Source of the DNA: Dehalococcoidia bacterium
GTDB lineage: Bacteria; Chloroflexota; Dehalococcoidia; Lucifugimonadales; VXLM01
NCBI GenBank assembly: GCA_009841605.1
Contig: VXLM01000096.1
Span: forward strand, 1 to 35,982
Reading direction: 5' to 3'
DNA: 35,982 nt
In this document: piece by piece, positions 23,543 through 32,142 of the stretch
Numbering within the stretch: position 1 is the first letter of the stretch
Layout: the number at the start of each line of letters is the position of its first letter
Program-made: the position numbers and the translations under genes
Notes under the pieces: model-generated
Seen by the model: the letters and a program-made list of their open reading frames with translations, nothing else
Told to the model about the DNA's origin: nothing
Databases searched by the model: none

Positions 23543-25116
23543 GTACCGAGACGTTGCCCGAGCGTACCGGCATGTGTGCGTGGTGCGAACACGAAAATGC
23601 CCCGGACTCACGTTTCTGTGGTGACTGTGGGCGTACGCTGGTCTTCGATGTCGTCTGCCCCTTTTGCGGTCGTGAGAACCCCTCCGAGAACGCTCACTGT
23701 GATGCCTGCGCCGTCCTCATTGACGAATCGAAGCGCGTGACGCCGAAAACGAAAATATTCCCTAAATACCTCAACGTGACAGCCATGACACTGGCTGCCA
23801 TCATCGTCTTTGCCCTGTCCATCCGTTTGTTCTCGCTCACCGACATTCCCCTCAATCTGGTCGGCGACGAAGCGGACAACCTCCTGAACGTCTACCGCAT
23901 CATGGCCGGCATAGGTCCAGGATTCTTCGAGCTCGACTGGAAGCCACAACCGGCCTTCAGCGTGTACATGATGGGCTGGTTCATGGGTTTCTTCGGTGAG
24001 ACTATCGTCGGAATGCGTCTGCCGAGCGTCGTGCTGAGCACCGTCTCGATCTTGGTGTTCTATGCCGTCGCCCGCCAGCACGGAGTCGGTAGGCCCGCGA
24101 GCCTGGGGGCAACGTTCCTTCTCGCTACCGGCGTGTGGTACCTCCACTTCTCCCGCAGCGGCTGGGAGAACGTCCACGTCGGGCTGTACGCCCTCTCCGC
24201 TATGCTGGCCTTCAATGCGGCGATCAAGACCAAGCGCCTGACGATCAGCCTGCTGCTGTTCGCTGCCACCGGGCTGTTCGCCGCTCTCGGACTGTACGGG
24301 TACACCACCGGGCGCATGATCATCGTCGCCCTTCTTGTTTACCTTCCCATCGCTTTCTTCCTACATCGAGACGACTGGAAAAGGCTTCTGGCCGGATACG
24401 GGGTCATGTGCCTCACTGCGTTCTTACTCTTCTGGCCGCAGTTCGACAATGCCCTGGACGACTGGCAGCGCTTCAATCAGCGTGTCGATGCCGTCTACGT
24501 ACTCAACGACCATAATCGTCAACAGTTTGAGGGCAAGGACGACCTTGAGATCATTGTTCAGCAGACGTGGAACAATATCAGGGGGTTTATCCTTCTGGAT
24601 ACCGGCATCTCACGCGTGGGACTGAACGCGCGATACATTCCGCCCGGTCACGGACTACTCGACAGGTTGACAGCCGTTCTGTTCTGGGTAGGTCTCGTCG
24701 TTTCCGTCACACGATGGCGCCAGACCATACTGTGGTGGTTATTCTTCATCGTGATGATATTTCCCGTTCAGATCCCGGGCAGCGGCACTCCCGATGCCGC
24801 GCGAGCCGTTGGGGCTGCCCCCCTGTACTATCTATTCGTCGCCCTCACCCTGGACTGGCTATTCAGCTTGCGCTTTGCAAAGAATCAATGGGCAATTGGA
24901 ACCGTAGCAGTCACGGTTTTGGCGCTGATTGCTTACGTCAACGTCTCCGGCTACTTTGACTGGATGGAGCGGCCTGACGCGGCAGCGGCTCGACAGCCCG
25001 CCGTCGACGCGGCCGACTTCGAGTCGTGGCAAACACTTCAAAAGGCCGCGGCGGAGGCGGGTAGGGGCGGATTCAACGTGGGAGAGTGGCTGGAGATGAA
25101 AGAGCGCGGCTTCTGA
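23539..25116 (+). CDS. Zinc-ribbon/GT-C membrane protein 1
   Basis: A 525-residue protein with a double zinc ribbon at the N terminus and about ten membrane segments after residue 80. The ribbon cysteines are 13, 16, 27, 30 and 40, 43, 54, 57, both modules being CX2C-X10-CX2C. The membrane part resembles the GT39/PMT_2 (ArnT-like) dolichyl-phosphate-type glycosyltransferases: GDEADNLLNVYR puts an Asp-Glu pair (110-111) in the first extracytoplasmic loop, and FSRSGWENVH is similar to the family's second conserved stretch. ATG 23539 overlaps birA's stop by four bases. The sugar and acceptor are unknown, and fusion of a double zinc ribbon to this fold is unusual. Confidence 0.75.
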   Translation: MSTETLPERTGMCAWCEHENAPDSRFCGDCGRTLVFDVVCPFCGRENPSENAHCDACAVLIDESKRVTPKTKIFPKYLNVTAMTLAAIIVFALSIRLFSLTDIPLNLVGDEADNLLNVYRIMAGIGPGFFELDWKPQPAFSVYMMGWFMGFFGETIVGMRLPSVVLSTVSILVFYAVARQHGVGRPASLGATFLLATGVWYLHFSRSGWENVHVGLYALSAMLAFNAAIKTKRLTISLLLFAATGLFAALGLYGYTTGRMIIVALLVYLPIAFFLHRDDWKRLLAGYGVMCLTAFLLFWPQFDNALDDWQRFNQRVDAVYVLNDHNRQQFEGKDDLEIIVQQTWNNIRGFILLDTGISRVGLNARYIPPGHGLLDRLTAVLFWVGLVVSVTRWRQTILWWLFFIVMIFPVQIPGSGTPDAARAVGAAPLYYLFVALTLDWLFSLRFAKNQWAIGTVAVTVLALIAYVNVSGYFDWMERPDAAAARQPAVDAADFESWQTLQKAAAEAGRGGFNVGEWLEMKERGF

Positions 25117-25168
25117 TGGTTGTTCAGAGTCGAGTCCGCTCATCGCTAGTGGGGCAGGGAAGAGAACG

Positions 25169-26713
25169 ATGGGAGTAGCGTGTAACGGCTGCGGGCACGA
25201 GAACCGCTTGGTCGCGTCCTACTGCGGAAAGTGCGCTAAGCCGCTTACCGGCCGTGTCGACTGTCCTCGGTGCGCGTCACATAACCCTACGGTGCAAAAC
25301 TTCTGCAATTCCTGCGGATCGCCTCTTGCCGGAACGAAAGGCAAGCGCACGGCTTCTCTGGTTGCCGCTGCCAAATCAACGCTCTCGGGCAAGCCGGTGT
25401 GGGCTTCATCAGTCCCTAGTGCATCCGGCGACCGGAAAAAGTCCGCCGACGCCGCAAAGATCGCCATAGTCGTCATCATAGGAGCGATTCTAGTAGTAAC
25501 AAGGCTATGGGGGCTCGATTCCACTCCGTCTGAGATGACGCTGGCTGAAGAAGCGTTCCTCCAGGTCGCTCGCCAGATCGAATTTGAGGGCTGGATTGGT
25601 CTGTCACACAGCATCCTCGATGGTGCATTGACCGGATACGCCTACGTGCTCTCCTTTTGGACGAACTTCATTGGAGATGACATCGGCATGGCTCGACTGC
25701 TCTCCGGCGTAGCGTCACTGGCCTCCATCGGAGTTTCGTACCTTCTGGTTGCCCACCTGTTCAACCGCCGGGTGGCCCTGTTTGCGACATTCCTCATGGC
25801 GGTCGGTGTTTGGCCGCTGACCTATGCCAGGCTGGCCCTCCCTGCGAGTGTGCTGCTCCTTGTGGAGGTCACGGCCCTCTATTTGCTGCTCCGGGCGATG
25901 CATGAGGAGACGGACGACTCGACTCGAACCCGCTTGCTGGTATTTTCAGGCGCTCTCATCGGACTCAGCTTGTATCTCGATTTCGCTGCGCTTGTGTTCG
26001 CAGTTGCAATGTTCTGTCTGTGGCTACGATTCTATTTGAGCGGCACGATCGGTCCACGAGTCTTGGGAGAGCGGTTCACGGCATTCGCCCTTGCGGCCCT
26101 CATCATCAGCCTGCCATTCTTCGCTGTTGCCGCTGCCGACTCGTCGATACGCGACGACGCCAAAGCGATACTGGTTACCGAGACTCCCGGTTACGCCCAA
26201 AGCGAAGGCGTGATGGGCAAGCTCCGCACCGTCACCGGGAACGTCGCCAACACCGGGCGTGCACTCATCTGGAGCACGAGTGCCGACGAGTTCGGGCAAG
26301 GTGGCGGCAGAATCGTCGATCCACTCACGGGACTGCTCGTCTTGATTGGTCTTCTCGTCTGTCTCCGAAAGTGGCGCGAAGACTCTTGCGGGGCTCTTTT
26401 GGCCGTTCTCGTAGTCGTTATCGTCGGAGTCGGCTTGACACGGCAGGAGGGAATGTTCGGTCGCCTCATAATCGCCGTGCCCATAGTCTTCGCCCTCGCC
26501 GGATTCACTGCCGACTGGCTCCTGAGTTGGTTGAAGGGCAGAATTCCTGATGCGGCTACCATTGCGTTCATCGCCCTTCTGGCTGCCGCCGCCATCTTTT
26601 CCAATCTCTCGGCGTACTACGCGCATCCTATCGGTGAGGATCCCACGCTCTGGCTGGGATCAGTTATCGAACACCCGCCTCCACAGCACGCTATCGCTTG
26701 GAACGCCCCGTAG
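25169..26713 (+). CDS. Zinc-ribbon/GT-C membrane protein 2
   Basis: A 514-residue relative of the upstream gene. The cysteines are 5, 8, 19, 22 and 32, 35, 46, 49, with the same CX2C-X10-CX2C-X9-CX2C-X10-CX2C spacing as protein 1. A linker rich in Ser, Ala and Lys (about 55-95) separates them from about ten membrane helices. In the first loop, protein 1's GDEA is replaced by TLAEEAF, so the catalytic Asp may be missing or moved; the enzyme may be inactive or use other residues. GGGAAGAGA precedes ATG 25169. It is followed directly by the DUF167 gene. Confidence 0.73.
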   Translation: MGVACNGCGHENRLVASYCGKCAKPLTGRVDCPRCASHNPTVQNFCNSCGSPLAGTKGKRTASLVAAAKSTLSGKPVWASSVPSASGDRKKSADAAKIAIVVIIGAILVVTRLWGLDSTPSEMTLAEEAFLQVARQIEFEGWIGLSHSILDGALTGYAYVLSFWTNFIGDDIGMARLLSGVASLASIGVSYLLVAHLFNRRVALFATFLMAVGVWPLTYARLALPASVLLLVEVTALYLLLRAMHEETDDSTRTRLLVFSGALIGLSLYLDFAALVFAVAMFCLWLRFYLSGTIGPRVLGERFTAFALAALIISLPFFAVAAADSSIRDDAKAILVTETPGYAQSEGVMGKLRTVTGNVANTGRALIWSTSADEFGQGGGRIVDPLTGLLVLIGLLVCLRKWREDSCGALLAVLVVVIVGVGLTRQEGMFGRLIIAVPIVFALAGFTADWLLSWLKGRIPDAATIAFIALLAAAAIFSNLSAYYAHPIGEDPTLWLGSVIEHPPPQHAIAWNAP

Positions 26714-26977
26714 ATGTCCACGACCACCATTGAGATTCACGTCCAACCAAAGGCCAGCCGCGATCGGGTCGTGACCCAAGGCGGCGCGATCAAGGTCTAC
26801 GTAACCGCCGTCCCGGAGAAAGGTAGGGCAAACAAGGCCGTGGTCGAAGTAGTGGCACGCCGCCTCGGAGTCCCAAAAGGCACGGTGTTCATTGTGTCAG
26901 GCGAACGGTCGCGGACGAAGTTGCTGGCGGTTGAGGACCTCAGCGAAGCGGAAGTCCGCCGCAGACTAGGCGAATAG
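26714..26977 (+). CDS. DUF167 (YggU/UPF0235) family protein
   Basis: An 87-residue protein of the YggU family, of unknown function. The typical pattern is IEIHVQPKASRDRV, then VYVTAVPEKGRANKAVVEVVARRLGVPK, and SGERSRTKLLAVEDL. The ATG follows the previous gene's stop with no spacing, so translation is coupled. The 3' end overlaps the convergent yggT by 12 bases. In many genomes DUF167 lies beside yggT and proC, as here, though on the opposite strand in this case. Confidence 0.9.
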   Translation: MSTTTIEIHVQPKASRDRVVTQGGAIKVYVTAVPEKGRANKAVVEVVARRLGVPKGTVFIVSGERSRTKLLAVEDLSEAEVRRRLGE

Positions 26978-27241
26978 GGCTGGGAGCAGATAGCCCTTTA
27001 TCACGAACTGCAACAGGAGCAGAGCGACCATCGGTGTGAGATCGAACATGCCCAGCGGCGGTACAACTCGCCGCAAGGGCCCCAGCACAGGCTCAGTCAT
27101 CTGCTTGAGCACGCCGTTTATCGACTCGACAATTGGTGAGTCCGGGGCGAACATGGTCACCCACGACATTATGACGCTAGCGAGGATCGCCAAGGTCAGA
27201 GCATCTACGAACAGGCTGATGAAGTTAGCGAAGAAGTTCAA
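26966..27241 (-). CDS. YggT family membrane protein
   Basis: A 91-residue protein with two hydrophobic segments and a proline-rich middle (MTEPVLGPLRRVVPPLGMFDLTP), the YggT signature. YggT proteins are linked to cell division or osmotic stress in other bacteria, without a settled role. Its start overlaps the stop of proC by four bases, and gene order proC-yggT is common. The last 12 bases overlap DUF167. Confidence 0.9.
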   Translation of the reverse strand: MNFFANFISLFVDALTLAILASVIMSWVTMFAPDSPIVESINGVLKQMTEPVLGPLRRVVPPLGMFDLTPMVALLLLQFVIKGYLLPALFA

Positions 27242-28044
27242 CTTTCCTTACCCAGGGCCTGGTACTTCCGGTACGCCGCGTCGACCGCTTTCAGCACGGC
27301 CCCTCGAAACGCGGAATTCTCAAACGACATCAGCGCCTCGACCGTCCCGCCAGCGGGCGACGAGACCATGTCTTTGAGTTCAGCAGGATGCATTCCCGTC
27401 TCCTGAACGTACTTGGAGCTCCCGATTACCGTCTGGAGAACGAGCTTCCTCGCCATAGGACGCTGAAGGCCCATGTGTACACCCGCGTCGATGAGCGCCT
27501 CGATGAACAGGAACACGTAGGCGGGGCCGCTCGCGCTGAGGGCCGTAACCATGTCGATGTACTTCTCGTCCTCGACGTATATCTCTTCGCCAAACGAAGC
27601 GACGATCCGTTGACTCGCGGCCTTCTGCTCATCCGTGACCTGATCGGTGGCCGTCCATACGGTCATACCTTCCCGAATCTGGGAAGGGGTATTGGGCATT
27701 ACTCGAACGACCGCTCGGTGACGCAGTCCCTTGGTCAAGGTATCCAGGGTCGCTCCGGCAACGATGGACAGCACGGCCTGGTCTCCGCGGAGGCCGGACT
27801 TGATGCCGTCCATGGCCGTGGCTAGGTGCTGCGGCTTCATCGCCAGTATGATGATATCAGCGCCCTCGGTCACCGCGAGGTTGTCGGCGTCCGCCGTCAC
27901 GCCGTAGGTCTCGGCAAGCGCGATCCGGCGTTCCTCCACGGGTTCCCCGAAGAGAATCTCTTCCGCCCCGGCGACACCCGCGTCGAGAATCCCGCCGAGT
28001 ATCGCCTCGGCCATTACCCCGCCGCCGATGAATGTGATCTTCAT
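27238..28044 (-). CDS. proC: Pyrroline-5-carboxylate reductase
   Basis: A 268-residue enzyme that makes L-proline from 1-pyrroline-5-carboxylate with NAD(P)H. The N-terminal FIGGGVMAEAILGGIL is the nucleotide-binding motif. RVMPNTPSQIREGMTVW is typical, and the C-terminal signature is split between LSASGPAYVFLFIEALIDAGVHMGL and MVSSPAGGTVEAL. ATG 28044 has no better alternative. The 188 bases upstream, to pdxA, hold no gene or clear promoter that I could identify. Confidence 0.93.
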   Translation of the reverse strand: MKITFIGGGVMAEAILGGILDAGVAGAEEILFGEPVEERRIALAETYGVTADADNLAVTEGADIIILAMKPQHLATAMDGIKSGLRGDQAVLSIVAGATLDTLTKGLRHRAVVRVMPNTPSQIREGMTVWTATDQVTDEQKAASQRIVASFGEEIYVEDEKYIDMVTALSASGPAYVFLFIEALIDAGVHMGLQRPMARKLVLQTVIGSSKYVQETGMHPAELKDMVSSPAGGTVEALMSFENSAFRGAVLKAVDAAYRKYQALGKES

Positions 28045-28232
28045 GGTTTGCAGTCCGTTCGGATGTGTTCACAAAGGCATGTAGCCATCGAAGGACACCC
28101 TATCTTCCCGTAACTACTCTATTGTAGCTGACTTGGGCGACGATTGGGACTAATGGAGTCACGAACTTCCATTGAGGTGGGCGGGAAGCCCCCTTTGGAT
28201 GCCCGCGAAAGGCAAGTCACTTCACCGCACCC

Positions 28233-29243
28233 TCACCGCAGCTTGCTGTCGCTTGCCAGGTCGACCGCGACCCCGATGGCCTCCGCCATGCTCTCGTGGT
28301 GCGCGATGCCCTGTCCCGCAATGTCGAACGCCGTACCGTGGTCTACGGATGTGCGGATGAACGGCAGGCCGAGATTCACGCTGACGCTCCGCTCCCAGTT
28401 GTGGACTTTTATGGGGATGTGCCCCTGGTCGTGGTACATGGCGAGGACGACGTCGTACTTGCCGTTGATGGCTTGCGTGAATACGGTGTCCGGTGGCACA
28501 GGCCCCGTCGCGTCGATGCCGAGCGAGCGGGCCTTGTCAATCGCTGGTGTTATCTGCTTCTCCTCCTCGTCACCGAGGAGGCCCCCGTCGCTGGCGTGGG
28601 GATTCAAAGCCGAGACGCCGATGCGTGGGGTAGGGAAGCCCCACTTTACGAAATGATCGTGGGTGAGTACGACCTTCGCGAAGACGTTGTCAATGGTGAC
28701 GTAGTCACAGGCGATGCGGAGTTGCCGGTGCGTCGTGAGGTGGACGACGCGCAGCACATCGGCCATGAGCATCGTTGCCACCTCTTTCGAGTTCGTCTGG
28801 CTCTGAAATATCTCCATGTGGCCAATGTCCTTGTACCCGGCCAACTTCGCCGCCTCTTTGTTGATGGGCGCGGTCACAATGGCCTGGACATCGCCGGCAG
28901 CCGCCATCTCACCCGCCTGGAGTACCCACTCCACGGCTGCTTTCCCTGCGGAGGCGGACAGTTCCCCAAGTTCAATGCCCGAATAATCGAGATTCTCAGG
29001 GTCAATCACATCAATCACCCCCGGCTCGCCGGCGACATCTTCCAAGCCGTGCCTCACCCTGCCCGAGGCGTCCAGTCCCGAAATCTCAATCGCGTGGTCT
29101 ATCGCCGCCACATTGCCGACTACGAACGGGCGGCACTTCTCGTAGATGGAACCGTCCTGCAGGGCCTTGACGGTGACTTCGGCCCCGATTCCGGCCGGAT
29201 CGCCCATGGTGATGGCGACAAAGGGTCTCTCTGATGTTGTCAT
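28233..29243 (-). CDS. pdxA: 4-hydroxythreonine-4-phosphate dehydrogenase
   Basis: A 336-residue NAD-dependent enzyme of pyridoxal phosphate synthesis. ATG 29243 (MTTSERPFVAITMGDPAGIG) is used because the family starts with this strand and GGAG precedes it; the in-frame start at 29294 adds an unrelated Pro-rich extension. NPHASDGGLLGDEE and MYHDQGHIPIKV carry the metal-binding His and Asp residues. The last residues are DLASDSKLR. PdxA homologues also serve other routes (PdxA2 with tetronate or terephthalate genes), but nothing here indicates that. Confidence 0.92.
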   Translation of the reverse strand: MTTSERPFVAITMGDPAGIGAEVTVKALQDGSIYEKCRPFVVGNVAAIDHAIEISGLDASGRVRHGLEDVAGEPGVIDVIDPENLDYSGIELGELSASAGKAAVEWVLQAGEMAAAGDVQAIVTAPINKEAAKLAGYKDIGHMEIFQSQTNSKEVATMLMADVLRVVHLTTHRQLRIACDYVTIDNVFAKVVLTHDHFVKWGFPTPRIGVSALNPHASDGGLLGDEEEKQITPAIDKARSLGIDATGPVPPDTVFTQAINGKYDVVLAMYHDQGHIPIKVHNWERSVSVNLGLPFIRTSVDHGTAFDIAGQGIAHHESMAEAIGVAVDLASDSKLR

Positions 29244-29369
29244 GCTGTGTGCTCCGATGGCATGTCGCGGCGCTCCCGGCCACGGGGATGCCATGATACA
29301 ACATCGTCAGGGCAATGCGGTGAAGGGCAGAGGACTTATGTCCATTTTGCAAATGACTTGCTAAACCGA

Positions 29370-29394
29370 GACGACCCGCTCAAAGCGGGTCGTC
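29370..29394 (-). terminator. Intrinsic-type terminator after nrdJ
   Basis: GACGACCCGCT (29370-29380) and AGCGGGTCGTC (29384-29394) form a perfect 11-bp stem with a 3-base loop. On the minus strand it is followed by TCGGTTTAG, a weak U-rich tail. It lies 66 bases past the nrdJ stop, in the gap before pdxA. Confidence 0.65.
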
Positions 29395-29459
29395 CATTTA
29401 GAGCCATTATCGGTCACTCTCTCCCGTCCATACGGAATAAGGAGCGACGTTAGTACGTA

Positions 29460-31871
29460 TCAGTCACACTTGCTGTAGCCGCAGTCGAGGCAGTTCAGGC
29501 ACCCTTCCTGGGCGATGAGGTAGGCTGAGCACTCCGGACAACGCTTACCGGTCAGAGGCCCAGCCAGTAAACCCTTTTTGCTGTCTCCAACGGGTTCCGT
29601 GGATGGGAACAGACCGATCTGGGCAGCCGTCGCGTCGGCAGTCTCCTTGTCGGCGATATTCTTGTTGAGCACCAGCGAAATCGCGTCGGGCACCGAGCCA
29701 ACGAGGGTGCCGCTGTCCCATACCGGCTCATCGGTAATCCCGCGCAGCTGCTCCACTACCTGCTCAGGGTCGATACCGCTGCGGAGCGCGAGGGAAGCAA
29801 GTCTTGTGATGGCCTCCAGCCGGGCCGAGTCCGTGCTGCCGGCCTTGCCGAGCGTGCCGAACACTTCGAACGGAAATCCCTCGTCGTCGAAGTTGACCGT
29901 TACGAAGAGGTTGCCCTGTCCGGTGCGGACTCGCTCGGTAACACCTCGGACGACCGCGGGCCGCTGTCGCTCGACGATGGAGTGGATTGTCTGGCCGTTC
30001 GACTCGGTGTCGGCCTCCTCCGATTCTTCGTTCTCCACGCCCGCCGTCAGCACCTCCGCCTCGCGGCTGCCTGAGCGGTACACTGTGATGCCCTTGCACC
30101 CCAGTTCCCAAGCCAGCATGTACGCGCTCCGTACGTTCTCCTCAGTCGCCTCGTTCGGGAAGTTGATTGTCTTGGAGATGGCCGCGTCGACGCTCTCCTG
30201 GAACGCCGCCTGCATCCGCACGTGCATCTCGGGGGAGATGTCTCCCGCTACCACGAACGTTTGCTTGGCCGATTCCGGCACGTCATCGCGGTCCTGAAGC
30301 GAACCGCCCTCGGCCAGGTAGTTCATCAGGTCTTCGCTGTAGAAGCCGCCGTCCCTCGCGGCCTTCTCGAAGTTCTCGTCCACGTACAGCAGGCTCTCGC
30401 CGCCCAAGATGTTGTGCTTGTGGTAGCAAAGCGCGAATAGGGGCTCGATTCCGCTTGAGCACCCCGCGATCATCGAGGTCGTTCCCGTCGGGGCTACGGT
30501 CAGGCGGCAGGCGTTGCGCATGGGGGAGCCGTCCGACGTATCGAACCTGCTTCCCTCGTAGGCGGGGAAGTTGCCGCGCTCCTCCGCCAGCATCACGGAC
30601 ATCCTGTCGGACTCGTCCTTGATGAACCGCATGATCTTGCGGCCCAGTTCCAAGCCTTCCTCGGAATCGTAGGGTATCCCCATTTCCACGAGCATGTCGG
30701 CGAAGCCCATCACGCCGAGACCGATCTTGCGGGTGGCTTTGGTCATCGTCTCAATCTTGTCGACCGAGTAAGCGTTCGCGTCGATGACGTTGTCCAGGAA
30801 CCGCGTCGCCACGTGGACGACCTCGCGGAGCTTGTCGTAGTCGACCGTCGGGTGGCCGTCGACCTCCACGATGAACCTCTGCAGGCTGATGGCGCCGAGG
30901 TTACAGGACTCGTAGGGGAGTAGGGGCTGCTCGCCGCACGGGTTGGTCGCTGTCATGCGTCCGATGTGAGGTGTCGGGTTCCGGTGGTTGACCCAGTCCA
31001 GGAAAATCATTCCCGGCTCGCCGTTGCGCCACGCGCCATAGACGATCTTCTCGAAGACCTCACGCGCGTCCAGTTTTCCCACCTCGACGATGGGCGAAGA
31101 GGTGTCCGCTGGATTCTCATGGAACCGGAGCGGGTAGGTGGTGCCCGCCTTGACGGCCTCCATGAACTCATGGCTCGCGCCCACCGAGATGTTGAAGTTG
31201 TGGATTTCACCCTCCTGCGCCTTGCAGTCGATGAATTCCAGGATGTCGGGATGGTGAACGTCCATGACGGCCATGTTGGCGCCGTCCCTCTTCCCGCCCT
31301 GCGTAACGAGCTTGGAGACCGACGACAGGTGCCGCAGCACCTCGACCGGCCCGCAGGCCTGACCGTGTGTCGTCTGAATCGTCGCGCCCTTCGGCCGGAT
31401 GGACGAGAGGGCGAATCCGGTGCCGCCCCCGTACTTCTGGACCATCGCCGTCTCCTTGGCAGTGGTCATGATGCCGTCCATGTGATCGTCCAGCCCCATG
31501 ACGAAGCAGGCCGACAGCGTGCCGGTGCCCTGACCGTCCGAGCGCTGGATTCCCGCGTTCATGAGGGTAGGGGAGTTCGGCACGAACTCCAGCTTGGCCA
31601 TGACCTCGTAGAACTTCTCCTCCCAGTCCATGGCTTCTTCCACATTGCCAGTCGCATACTCGGGAGCGGCAATCGCATGGGCGACCCGTCGAAACATCCC
31701 GGCGGGCGTCTCGGCGATCTCTCCCTTCGCGTTCTTGCGGAGGTACCGTTTCTCCAGCACGACGCGAGCGTTTTCGCTCAAATCGATGTCGGCATCCGTG
31801 ATGGCCGGGGTTATCCTCCCGTTAGTGGCGCCTTTCCTCAGTCCTGCCTCGCGTCTCTCTTCTATGACCAT
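29460..31871 (-). CDS. nrdJ: Adenosylcobalamin-dependent ribonucleotide reductase (class II)
   Basis: An 803-residue class II RNR that makes dNTP precursors and needs vitamin B12. The catalytic triad is Asn310, Cys312 and Glu314 in NPCGEQ; Cys122 (LSACFVMG) and Cys323 (YESCNLGA) are the redox pair, the 11-residue spacing between Cys312 and Cys323 being typical of class II. APTGTTSMIAGCSSGIEP follows. The C terminus has a CX2C-X11-CX2CX2C cysteine cluster ending CGYSKCD, likely zinc-binding and used for reduction. ATG 31871 has AGGGG seven bases upstream. Two NrdR-box-like sites lie 95-141 bases upstream, and nrdR is the preceding gene. Confidence 0.95.
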   Translation of the reverse strand: MVIEERREAGLRKGATNGRITPAITDADIDLSENARVVLEKRYLRKNAKGEIAETPAGMFRRVAHAIAAPEYATGNVEEAMDWEEKFYEVMAKLEFVPNSPTLMNAGIQRSDGQGTGTLSACFVMGLDDHMDGIMTTAKETAMVQKYGGGTGFALSSIRPKGATIQTTHGQACGPVEVLRHLSSVSKLVTQGGKRDGANMAVMDVHHPDILEFIDCKAQEGEIHNFNISVGASHEFMEAVKAGTTYPLRFHENPADTSSPIVEVGKLDAREVFEKIVYGAWRNGEPGMIFLDWVNHRNPTPHIGRMTATNPCGEQPLLPYESCNLGAISLQRFIVEVDGHPTVDYDKLREVVHVATRFLDNVIDANAYSVDKIETMTKATRKIGLGVMGFADMLVEMGIPYDSEEGLELGRKIMRFIKDESDRMSVMLAEERGNFPAYEGSRFDTSDGSPMRNACRLTVAPTGTTSMIAGCSSGIEPLFALCYHKHNILGGESLLYVDENFEKAARDGGFYSEDLMNYLAEGGSLQDRDDVPESAKQTFVVAGDISPEMHVRMQAAFQESVDAAISKTINFPNEATEENVRSAYMLAWELGCKGITVYRSGSREAEVLTAGVENEESEEADTESNGQTIHSIVERQRPAVVRGVTERVRTGQGNLFVTVNFDDEGFPFEVFGTLGKAGSTDSARLEAITRLASLALRSGIDPEQVVEQLRGITDEPVWDSGTLVGSVPDAISLVLNKNIADKETADATAAQIGLFPSTEPVGDSKKGLLAGPLTGKRCPECSAYLIAQEGCLNCLDCGYSKCD

Positions 31872-32142
31872 CCGCTTGCCCCTTGTATTGAAATGTTTTT
31901 TGTGTATGTTTGGTTCAATTCCAGTTTTCTTCCGTCGAGGTCACCGATTAGGAGTATGAACTACTCCACCATATCTTGTGGGGGCTGACCTCCAACCCCC
32001 GAACTCTTGTTGCTTTACGTTATCCTAGAATAATTTGAGAAATCTATAGGCTTAGGGTTGTATATATTAGGATTTTTTGGCTGATGAGAGGGTCAGCCAA
32101 GCACCTTGCAGATTCCCGAAGGGTGAAGCAGAGGCTGAACTT
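31872..32142. other. nrdR-nrdJ intergenic region
   Basis: This 271-base gap holds the tandem NrdR-like boxes listed separately. It also has an 8-bp hairpin (TTGGCTGA at 32077-32084 with TCAGCCAA at 32093-32100) 43 bases after nrdR. On the transcribed strand a run of A, not T, follows it, so it is not a standard terminator. No cobalamin riboswitch core could be recognised, although the downstream enzyme uses B12. The AT-rich 32020-32078 stretch probably contains the nrdJ promoter, but I could not fix one. Confidence 0.6.
31966..32012. promoter_or_regulatory. Two NrdR-box-like operators before nrdJ
   Basis: CCACCATATCTTGTGG (31966-31981) matches the NrdR consensus acaCwAtATaTwGwgt at all seven strongly conserved positions. 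CCCCGAACTCTTGTTG (31997-32012) matches at six of seven. Their starts are 31 bases apart, three helical turns, the spacing expected of NrdR box pairs. They should let NrdR repress nrdJ when dATP or ATP signals sufficient nucleotides. Confidence 0.7.

Noticed and set aside
32077..32100. Intrinsic terminator after nrdR
   Set aside because: The 8-bp hairpin is clear, but on the transcribed strand it is followed by A residues, not T.
31872..32142. Cobalamin riboswitch before nrdJ
   Set aside because: Expected from the B12 cofactor, but I found no B12-box core or the conserved folding pattern.
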